Of a DNA stretch of 64,000 nucleotides, positions 54,651 to 64,000 are shown piece by piece (the first letter of the stretch is position 1; every line of letters starts with the position of its first letter). This DNA comes from Tetrahymena elliotti 4EA (taxonomy: Eukaryota; Ciliophora; Oligohymenophorea; Hymenostomatida; Tetrahymenidae): positions 1-64,000 of the forward strand of contig JH720383.1 in the NCBI GenBank assembly GCA_000231825.2, in the 5' to 3' direction. Position numbers and translations under genes: made by a program. Below the pieces are notes generated by a model. The model was given only the letters and a program-made list of their open reading frames with translations, had not been told where the DNA came from and ran no database searches.

Positions 54651-55398
54651 TTTATATTCTAATTTAGAAATAGGTTTCATATTTTTTGTTATTTAGTGTT
54701 TAATATCGAAAAAATAAATTAATTGATCAAAGTAAAATCAACTATTTTTTTATTGAAGTAATGCATTTTTCAATAAAAATTTTCTTAAAAATCTTTATAT
54801 ATATATATGTATAGTACTCTAAGGTACTGCCTATTCGGCTACATACAGTTATACAGTTTACAGTTTTATATAAAAATAAATATTTTTATTTGAAATACTC
54901 TTTTTGTTGAATGAGTAAAAGATTGGATTGATTTACATAATATTAATAAATAAAATCTAGATTCAATTTGAAGAATTAAAAAGATCAATTATTGTTGCAA
55001 AAAAATTATAGATCATTAGAATATATAAAAGATTCACTATTTAATATTAATATAAAATTAATTTGTGAAATAAAATCTATTAATGGTTTTTTTAATATTA
55101 AAATAATAATTTTTTTTTATATTAAAATAATTATTTTTTTTAATTAAGTTGCAGTGTTGAATTAATTAGTGTAATTAGAATGCAGTAGTTTTTAGAATAT
55201 TTAAGATTTTAAATTAAGAGAATAATTTTGAAGACAACTTAAAATAATGTAATTTTTTAATATACTTTTAAATTAATTTAAGAGAGATAAAAAAAGATCA
55301 TTGAATTTCAGTTATAATTAGTTACCATATTGATTTCAGCTAGCCAAGTTTGTTTTAAAAAATGTGAAAGGTTTTTAAGAATTTTAGAGAGACCAAAA
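54651..55398. other. Intergenic DNA between convergent genes
   Basis: AT-rich. Around 54,815-54,860 there is a short, less AT-rich patch with an inverted repeat (AGTAC ... GTACT) that I cannot assign. Confidence 0.45.
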
Positions 55399-57000
55399 TC
55401 AAAGAGTACTTTTGTTTGATACTTTTTTTACAAATTTCTCAGCATATTTAGCAGGATTTAAAATAAAATCGTAGTATTTACTGTATTTCCATTATTCATT
55501 TTTTTTCTTAGATTTGTTGTAGACTTCTTAATTTTTTTGAATATTTGAAAAAAATACATTTAAAATTTCAGATTTGTTGAGTTTAGATTTAAGATTTGCT
55601 TTTTCTTATAAACTCTCAAAGAATTGAAATTATTAATGCTTGCGTTTTAATTGATGATAATGGCCAAATATCACTTTGTTTTGTTTATCTTGATTAGTCT
55701 CCTCAGTTATTATTTTCTTATTTTCTTCTTTCTATTTTAAAAGACTTTCTAATTCTAATTTTTTCCTTTCAAATAGCTCATAATTTTAATCATCTTAACT
55801 TAGATGTCCATCTAAATTTAATAAATCAGTATCATTTCTTTCTATTGGTACTTCTTCTTCTTCTTTTGATATACTTACCAAATAATTTTTCCTTTTAATT
55901 TGATTACTATAATCATTAATAAATAATTTAATATGGCTTTAATGAAAATTTTCTTTAATAGACTGCTTCAATATATTTCGGGTACTGTTATTAATTAGAG
56001 ATATAGATTTTCTATTTCTAGGTGCATTGATTTTATTTTTGTAAAAAGTATTTTAAATTAATTTATTATCATTATTAACACACTTATCTTAGCTATTTGA
56101 CTTTTAAGATTACTATCTTAAATTTAATTTTAATTTTTAAGGTTAATTAGCTGAAAGATTGTTAAAGCTTTATTCTGTTTGTATTTAATTGTTATTAATA
56201 ATCTAAGATGAATTTAAGGAAAAATATTTTCTTTAATTTTCATTAAATTGATTGATATTATTTTGCTGATATTTTGGTTTAAAAAAAAACATTTAATCTA
56301 TATCTTTTTCTTATTTTGTATTTGGTTAATTTGGATTTTCCAAAATAGAATGAGAAATTGAATTTCCTAAATAGAATTATTCTTATTATATTTCAGATGA
56401 TTCAATAATTAAATCTTAATTTACCTCAGAATTCTCTTTATTAAAGTTTAAAATATCCTTTAATTTTTACGATTACTTTATATTAGATAAGCTATTACTA
56501 AAAGTTTAATCACTCATACAAATTGTAGTGCTTATATCTTTTGGAGAGTTATCAGATATTCCATTATACTAATTCGTAGAGATTTGTAAACTTTTCTAGT
56601 TCATAGATTATTCTATAGGAGGAAATATTTAATTTTTTTCATTAATTTTGCTATAAAATTACTAATACTAATAGGGAGTTTAGTGGCTACTTTAGTGTTT
56701 AATATGAATGAACTTCCTTTAACCTTTAGGTGAATTAAATGTATCTGTGAAGCAACTAATACTTCTATTAATGTTATCTTTAGTTGAATTCACATCTTAT
56801 TTTGATTCAAATCCAATTTTGTTAATTTCTTCTGGATTTTTTTTATTTTCAAGTAATTAGTTTAATTTTGTTGAATAAAAATTATCTGATTTATTATAAT
56901 CTGATTTTTTAAAAGTAGGCATTTATGGCTATGATGCTACAATCAGATCATTAAGCTATTTTTTTAAGGATATTATTTTTTTATTTACAGGCTCTGCCAT
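55399..57000 (-). CDS. Asn/Gln/Ser-rich orphan protein with C-terminal coiled coil, 533 residues
   Basis: One exon of exactly 534 codons, ATG at 57000 (MAEPVNKKIISLKKQL) and TGA at 55401-55399. The first 370 residues are Asn/Gln/Ser-rich and probably disordered. From about residue 375 the text becomes charged and helical (NYELFERKKLELESLLKQ) and continues through KRKHQQFQFFESLQEKAN to NPAKYAEKFVKKVSNKSTL at the end. No membrane segment, no catalytic motif. Not recognised as any family. Confidence 0.75.
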
Positions 57001-57668
57001 TATGTAACTTTTATACAGCTAGCAGATACTATTCTAATTGAGCTCTTACTCCTCATAAAAATTTTAATTGATCTAAATCTATTATTTAAATCTTTGTGAA
57101 ACGACTTTACTGTACTAGTAAACTTTTCTATAAAATTCCTTTTTTTAAGATAAAAAATTAAATTTTCTATTGAACAATCTCATGTATTTTTTAATAAAAG
57201 AAATAAATTAATTTTTATCTTTCCAAATTTAATATTTTTTTGTGACTGATTTTTTAAAAGAATCTCAAAACTTAAATCAAATATAAAAGAAAATACATTA
57301 GAGTTCATAACTATAAGAGTTCCTTAGCTACTCTCACATTGTATTGAATATTTTCTACTTAATTTGAGTAGAATCTCCTCAAAACCAAATACAAATCCTG
57401 AAGTCACAATTGCTATCTTTATTCAAAATAATTTTAATGATAATTTAATTTAAAAAGATTAGTTTACTTTCATTAGTTTTTTTTATTTTGTTTGTTATTT
57501 ACAAAAGTTAAAAGGGAATTATTATTCAACAGGGCTATTTAAAGGCTATTTTTGGTTGATTGATAGATTCTTAAAAAGCTAATTAAAAAATATTATTTTA
57601 ATTTAAAATAAAATATAAAAAAAATAGATTTTACAGAAAATTCCCCTTCTTTAACAATATAAAAGGCC
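57001..57668. other. AT-rich intergenic DNA
   Basis: About 670 bases between two minus-strand genes. No feature seen. Confidence 0.5.
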
Positions 57669-59588
57669 TCAGATTATTATCCTTACTTATAAACTATCTA
57701 CCCTCTTTAATATTCTCTAATATATGAATTATAATAGATTTACTTCATAAAATTATCTTCTAAACCACTAAACAAAGCAATTTTAGAAAAGAAATTGATG
57801 TTATGCTAGATTTTTAATGTTTCTTTATCCTCTTTAATAATTAAATTGAATAAGAATTTAATTTGTAATTCTTGAATTTGGCTTACTCAAAACATTTAAA
57901 AAGTCTGATCTTACTATATAAACTAAATAAGTCAGCTCTCTCGATTTGATTGTTGCAGCTCTCGGAGTATTTTTACCCTTGAGTAGGGATAATTCACCAA
58001 ATGAATCTCCTATAAATCATTTTAATTTTAAAAAAATAGAATGAAAGTGAAAAGAATATTTTGAAATACCCTTTTTAAGTATTTTAATTTCCCTCTACAC
58101 AAAGACAGTTTCTGATGATGGAGACTTTCCTCCATCTTGATCTGTCTCATTTTTTTATTAATAATCTTTTTATTGGTAATCTTATTTTTAAATCCCTGAA
58201 TTCTTGGATTCTTTCAAAGGAATTAGTTTTGAACTAGGAATGTTTTTGTTTTCTTCTTTTATCTTTATTTAAGTTTAAGATGAAGGTTGAATTAAAGGTG
58301 AAGATTAGGTATTTGTTCTGCTTATTTTTTAGAATCTGTTAACATTAATTAATTTTGAAGATATTTTTTAGAATTAGGCCAATTTAGATTTAGAAGTGCT
58401 ATCCACTCTCTCCCTTCCATGTTAGGGGCTTTAGGATTTTTATTTCTATATAGACTAATACTAATCAGATTATTAGCTTTCTTATATACTATCTTATTAT
58501 TCTTAAGTTGTTTGACTAAAATTCTAAGCTTCATGTGAGTTTTTGAAGAATTATTTTTTGCTGTCTAACTTATTGTTTCTTGGGCTTGCTTCATTTAAAA
58601 TAAAATTTTTTGGAGATTTGCTTTCTTCTGGCTTTGGATTTGTCTTGTTATAGTTTAATACTTTTTTTCTTAAATCAGTAGTTGGGATCTCAGTTCCATC
58701 TATAGATTACTCATAGGAACTAACTAAAACAGAAACTGATCCCTGAATAATTATATAAAATTCATCTCCAATATCACCTTTTAAAAGAATTAAAAATAGG
58801 TTTATTTAACACATGAAACAATCTATTACAGAATGGTGATTAGAAATGTATGAATTAATAAAAACACATTAAAGTTCAATTTTATTATCACTACATCTAA
58901 AAATTTATGATTAAAAAAAAGCTCAGTTTTTTTATAATTAAGAAGTTTTAATTCATTAAGTGACATACAATATTAAAAAAATTAAATTTTATTTACCTTA
59001 CTAAAATAATATTTACCCTGCCAATATCTCTTTAAATCTCAAATATTAACAGCATTAATAGACTGTTTGTATTCCATGATTTTTTTCTAAATCCTCAAAA
59101 AATCTGACTTTTTTCAAAGACTTATATAATTATTTACTTTCTACTATTGATCTGATAGAAGGGTGTTTGTTTATGATTTACATGAACCTCTTTTGAAATA
59201 AATTAAAATATGTTTAAAACATTACAATCATTTTATATGATATTTTTTAATAATAAATTAGATCTTTTACTAAAAAAGATTTTTCTTCATTTTAAGTTTC
59301 TTGATTTAATTATTGCAATTCTAAGTTTACAACAGGTTCAGATTGTATTGGCTTACTTTATTCGCTTGCACAATTTCTTTTATAATTAGAAAACTGTTTT
59401 TCTTGATTGTGTTAGTTGCCTCTTTAGCTCAATTAATCAATAATTCTGAAAGATGAGTGCCTTTAAGTTTTTTAAGAGTTATTTCTAACTTCTGGTTCTT
59501 CTTATTCTTCCCTTTCAAAAGAATTGTCTTTATCTTATTCAGAGGTCAAGATACTAACACTTTTTCTAAAGTTCAACACTTGCTTCAT
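57669..59588 (-). CDS. Cyclic-nucleotide-binding-domain protein with a large insert
   Basis: The ATG at 59588 opens MKQVLNFRKSVSILTSEQ and the TGA lies at 57671-57669; several introns intervene. After about 110 disordered residues comes a helical lead-in (LYKSLKKVRFFEDLEKN and QTVYQCCQYLRFKEIL), then the first half of a cyclic-nucleotide-binding domain, GDIGDEFYIIIQGSVSVLV. A Gln/Ser-rich insert of about 200 residues follows. The domain then resumes with VFVQREIKILKKG and, after an intron, the phosphate-binding cassette GDSFGELSLLKGKNTPRAAT. The FGEL...PRAAT signature is that of domains that bind cAMP or cGMP. Only one such domain is present and there is no kinase or channel part, so it may be a regulatory-subunit-like protein. 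The final exon border is uncertain. Confidence 0.82.
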
Positions 59589-60504
59589 TAAATACTAAAC
59601 TTTTTACTTTCTATATTTAGCAATTATTATTAACTTTAGCTAAGATAAAATATTTTATTCTTATTTCTCTTTATCCAGTGGCACTTTTTAGAAAATGAGA
59701 TAAAGTAGAAGTATGTTTAATTTAATTAAAATTTCTAAAGAATCAATTAATCAATAAACAAAAATATTAAATATCACAAATAATTGATTATATATTTTAA
59801 TTAACTCAAAAATAATTATTTATTACTTTTTGATTTATTCATTGTATGGTTAAAGAAATAGCATAGAATTTGAATTCAATATAAAATAAAAATAAAACAT
59901 ATGGATACAAAACAAGCTATTTCTAATAAGTGGAAAAATAAAAAAATGAAATCAATATCTTTAAAATAAAATAATTATTTTTTATTTAAAATCAATCAAT
60001 TTCATTATATGTTGATACATATTTTTTTATTCAGATTTTAAAAAGACCCAAAGCTTAAAAATGAAAATTCTAAAAAAAGAAATAAAAAGGGTTTTAAAGT
60101 TAAATATACCAGAAATCCATTTATTTGATTTTCTGTTCAATAAAATTAGTTTTTTTCTCCATAAAATTAATTGGAAAATATTTTTTAAATTATTAATAAA
60201 TAGATAGCTAGAATTTTGTTTGAAAAAATATCTCTTGAATTATTTAATAGACATAAATATTAGATTTTATAATTTTTTCTTTTAATATATATTTTTGAAG
60301 AGAAAAAAATTTAAATTTTGATATTTTATGCAAGAAAAAATAGTTTTAAGAATTTTTAAAGCAGTTGTTTGATCTTTAATATTACAAAAGTTTATATAAA
60401 TTTGTTGACAAGTACAATAATTAATTATTTTTTATAATCATGGTTTTTGAAATTTATTTCAATTTACAAGTTTTAAAATTATTTTAGTTTATATATTTAT
60501 TTTC
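59589..60504. other. AT-rich intergenic DNA
   Basis: About 900 bases between two minus-strand genes. No feature seen. Confidence 0.5.
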
Positions 60505-61622
60505 TCAGCAGTTAACAAAATAAGAATCATCTTTAGCAGCAAATATATCATTTGAGGAGACTAATTAAGAGAATATTTAGCTTTTGTTAACAAATAATCA
60601 GTAAAACATAATTGTTATTAAAAAAATTACTTGATCTGAACTTGATTGAGACTCTTTGCAAAATATTGAACAATCTACTACTTAGGGATTTATTCATTAG
60701 GGTTATGTGATTATAAAAATTTCATCAATTCTAAAACCTAATTTATTATTTTGAAAAATTCATTGAATATAAGCAAGTATTAAATTAATAAATTACTTAT
60801 TCTTTAGATGACAAATTGGGATCAACTTTGTAATTCTTTTAATTAAAAAATATTTTTTAAGGGATTTTATATTTAATTTACTATTAATTCAATTACTTAT
60901 AATAGATTAACTTGAGCAGAAACAGTATGATTATTACCCTTTTCTTAGTGAATAAGCATCATAAAATCTTCAATACCGTTCTTTTTCTGTAAATATCTCA
61001 AGCACACATCTAAATTGTGTCTAGTGATTTCATTAGCATCATTAACAACAGAAAAATACAACAATTATATTGGGGATTTCTTTCTCAACTTAAGCATAGC
61101 TCTAACATATTTATGTCTATTTCCATTGATTCTAATAATTTTATTAAATTATTTAAAATTAAAAAATCTATCAAAACTGTTAATAAAATACTATAATTCT
61201 GTTTCATAGGCTTAGATGTATTCAGGATATGATTCAGAAGTTTTAGGCTTTTAGATGACAACTTCTATTTATCCTGTGCTATCAGATAATCTACCAGTCA
61301 TTCTATTAGAATCAGTGTTGCTTGAGAGTAACTCAAACTTTGCAGTGATAATAACATTTTCAAAGGCACCAAAATAATCATAATGATTAATAGCGTTTGC
61401 TTGAGGGTCTTATTAAGATTAATCAATAATATTCTTGATCTTTAAGCATGTTAAAGGTACTGTAATTTGTGAAATTTTTTCTTGCTAGATATAATAATTA
61501 TAATTTTTAGAATGTTAAAATTGCATTTTGAGATTTATAAAATAAAATATATTTACTTAAGGCTTTTATGCTGATTAATTATTACCCGAGTTGTTATCGA
61601 AACCACCTGGAACTCTATTCAT
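60505..61622 (-). CDS. Replication protein A 32-kDa subunit (RPA2-like)
   Basis: Exon 1 (61622-61557) encodes 22 residues, MNRVPGGFDNNSGNNQSAQK and two more, ending in a GTAAAT donor. Exon 2 begins QEKISQITVPLTCLKIKNII, matching the start of the RPA32 OB fold. It continues through FGAFENVIITAKFELL, RMTGRLSDSTGQIEVVI and FFNFKQFNKIIRINGNRHKY to NEITRHNLDVCLRYL, equivalent to the NEFTTHILEVI end of the human fold. Small later exons give VLELMKFLQSHNPNEQIPK and LVSSNDIFAAKDDSYFVNC with TGA at 60507-60505, the C-terminal winged helix. RPA2 binds single-stranded DNA with RPA1 and RPA3. Tetrahymena also has an RPA2 paralogue in the telomerase holoenzyme (Teb2); which one this is cannot be settled here. 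Confidence 0.85.
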
Positions 61623-63044
61623 TTATTTGTTAGCTATATTGTGTTTTGATTGTAAAATTTCTAATATTTTCTCAAATAATTTTAGTATTTGTTTATTAAT
61701 TATATTTTTTCTTTGAATTTTTTGAGATTATAATAATTTATAAGCTAAACATCTTTTTAATATTAAAAAGAAAGCGCGCATTATTAATATAAATATTTTA
61801 GATTTTATCAAACTCAAATTAACAATAAATGCGAACCGCTAAAATGTTAATTATTTGAAATTTTACACTATTAATTTATCTCAGAAAATATAAGTAGAAT
61901 TATTAAGATAATTTCTAAATTAAAAGAGTTTTCTTCCAAAAAAACACTTTTTTTGAGATAAAAATATTTTTTTTAATTAATTAAATTAGATTTTCTACTA
62001 ATAATATGTTCTCTCATTTCAGAATAATTTAATGTTCTTTTTATAAATTAGTGTTCTTAAAATCATAAAATATCTTTCTTTGAAAATAAAAAATAGTTTC
62101 TTTTAAAAAAAATATTATTTTTTTTTGTCTCCCTAAATATTTCAGAAAAAAAACCTAAGCTTCTTATATTTTAAGAGAAGTAGAAATATATATCTAATCT
62201 TACTTATTTATTTTTCATTTTAAAAACTCCAAGCCAAAAATCATAAAATATTTTAAAAATAAAAATAGTTAATATTTTATTCTTTCTTTTAGAAAACATT
62301 AATTTTTATGAAAAAAAAAATCTTTGCTTCTTTAATTTTAATTAAAGTAAAAATGCCTATGAAATATTATTTATCTCTATGATAACTTCAATGTCAAAAG
62401 TTCAGAAGATATTTTCTAAAATAAAAATAGTTTATTTTTTATTCTTTTAAGATTCAATTTTCTGTTATTGAAAATTAAATATTTAAGTACAGACTTACCT
62501 TAGCTTTTACCTATTTGATAGAAGCATGAATATTTGCAAAATCTATGAATTTTATCACAATTATAAATCTAAGCAAAAATTAAATAATAAAGTAAAAATA
62601 GAGTTGTTAAATAAAAGAGTAGAAATTAAAGGAAGTATTCATTCAAATTTTTGACATTAAATTTAAATAATCATCAATTAATAGATTGATAGATTAATTA
62701 AATGATCGATCTTTATTTTAAAAAATGATTCATTGAATAATTTGCTTACTTACTATCAATTAATAATATAAATGAATAATATAGATGTCTTTCTAAAAAT
62801 TAATTCATTATTTTAAAGTAGCTGATCTAAACGAATCAATTGATTTATTTATATTTGAATCTTAACATTAATTTAATTTTTATGAAAAACAAAATTTTGA
62901 AAAAAGATTAAGAAATACAATATCATTTGTAAAGCTTAAAAAATAACAATTGATTAATAACAAATTGATAAATATACTTGTAAAAGTGCTTTTTTCAGAT
63001 TATCAAAAATATCATTTGAAAAAAAAAACACAGCTCTTATAAAT
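61623..63044. other. Divergent intergenic region
   Basis: About 1.4 kb between the RPA2-like gene (leftward) and the last gene (rightward), so it should hold both promoters. Very AT-rich; no coding text or RNA gene recognised. Confidence 0.5.
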
Positions 63045-64000
63045 ATGCATAGTATTAATTTTGAGATGATTCACAAAGGATTAAAACCATCTCGTTCAGC
63101 TAGATAGCTACAAGATACTCTATCATAAGAATTTTTAATTAGTTCAGAAACATCAAACTAAACACAAACTCTAAAGTTTGGATTAACAGCTAATTAATCA
63201 AATAAATATGCATTTAGACCTGGAGGAGATAGCGATGAGTGTAATACTCACCATTCAGAAGAAATTACTTAAATTGATGAATGTGCTCTTTTCCCTTCTC
63301 ATAATCTAAACATAAAACCTGTAGCAGAAATGAGAATAAATAGTTAATATTCAGAAAATAGTATTTTTTTATTATTTTTTTGAAATAATATTCATTTTTG
63401 ATTTAATAAATGTTTAATAGAATACTAATAAGACACTTTTGAAGGAGCAGATGATTTAAGCAAATTAAATTTCAATTAATATTAGCTTTCTAGCTCACAA
63501 GGCTTCGATTAGCTAAAAAGGCGCAGCAATAGCAAACCTCCTCTTTCAAGAAACAACTCAACAAATAATAAGGACGAAATAACTCAATTTAGAGGTAAGC
63601 TTAATGTTATGACAAAAAATGAATTCAAACATTCCAAAATTAGAATTTTAGTCTCAATATTTTATTAATTTTTTTTTATATTATGTTAAAAATGTATTTG
63701 AACACTAAATTAATTAATAATAAATTATTTTATTTAATTAGGTACTGACCATTGCATAGCTATGAATAATTCAAATAGTAGAAAAAATAGTTTAGCCACT
63801 TTAGGATGTGGACCAAATAATTTCCAAACAAATGATGAAGAAAGTTATGTTAAATAAAGGGTATTAATTAATAATAAGGATCTATTACAATATAATATGA
63901 TCTAGCAATAGCAGTTGAATCCAAATACCCCTTACTTAAGCAATAATATACAAATGTTTTAAGCACAAACAATAGAATCAAATAGAATAACTCCTAGTAA
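63045..64000 (+). CDS. Orphan Ser/Asn/Gln-rich protein, 5' part only
   Basis: The ATG at 63045 opens MHSINFEMIHKGLKPSRSAR. A first intron starts near 63342 and ends near 63419 (..TTTAATAG). A second runs from 63595 to 63741 (G|GTAAGC..AATTAG|GT); phases fit. The text is Ser/Asn/Gln-rich with several basic-Ser clusters (KRRSNSKPPLSRNN, SRKNSLATLG) that resemble sites for basophilic kinases, and ends in a Gln-rich run. The window stops inside the gene. No family can be named from this part. Confidence 0.65.

Noticed and set aside
54815..54870. Short inverted repeat as an RNA gene or terminator
   Set aside because: The arms are only about five bases and there is no further structure.
61015..61209. 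64-codon hydrophobic plus-strand frame
   Set aside because: Antisense shadow of the OB-fold exon of the RPA2-like gene.

Overview
The window is the left end of a ciliate macronuclear chromosome, most likely from Tetrahymena. It opens with C4A2 telomere repeats. The DNA is extremely AT-rich. Long reading frames are open only if TAA and TAG are read as glutamine, and every gene whose end I can place stops at TGA. Introns are short to medium, AT-rich and GT..AG. Standard-code ORF finding therefore breaks almost every gene into fragments, so the models below were rebuilt by hand reading of both strands. Where exon sums could be checked they keep the frame, which supports the models.

Layout. Bases 1-28: telomere. 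0.2-1.5 kb: a seven-beta-strand methyltransferase and a 101-residue orphan protein. 2.3-5.8 kb: a Q/N-rich coiled-coil protein. 6.9-14.6 kb: three minus-strand genes in a row that I read as divergent paralogues of one unnamed family. 16.2-23.2 kb: a MAP kinase kinase with an enormous Q/N-rich tail. 25.4-27.3 kb: a plus-strand orphan gene. 28.3-29.8 kb: a multi-exon, leucine-rich-repeat-like gene. 30.1-33.7 kb: a RING/B-box/coiled-coil (TRIM-like) protein. 34.3-38.1 kb: a multi-exon protein with a CxxC redox-like segment and carboxypeptidase-regulatory-like beta-sandwich segments. 39.2-45.2 kb: a single 1,961-residue Q/N-rich protein. 47.1-47.5 kb: two islands of higher GC, one of which folds into a three-way-junction RNA. 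47.6-49.1 kb: RACK1. 50.1-52.1 kb: a B-box/EF-hand-like protein. 52.8-54.7 kb: a DHHC palmitoyltransferase. 55.4-57.0 kb: a coiled-coil orphan. 57.7-59.6 kb: a cyclic-nucleotide-binding-domain protein with a large insert. 60.5-61.6 kb: a replication protein A middle subunit (RPA2-like). 63.0 kb to the end: the 5' part of a plus-strand orphan gene.

Fourteen of nineteen genes lie on the minus strand. Ciliates do not use operons, and I see no functional cluster apart from the paralogue array. The recognisable functions are signalling (MAP2K, cyclic-nucleotide binding, palmitoylation, TRIM-like), the ribosome (RACK1) and single-stranded-DNA binding (RPA2-like). RACK1 stands out sharply in GC content and codon choice, as expected for a very highly expressed ciliate gene. 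The strongest candidates for something undescribed are the structured RNA next to RACK1, the three-gene paralogue array near the telomere, and the MAP2K with a prion-like tail.
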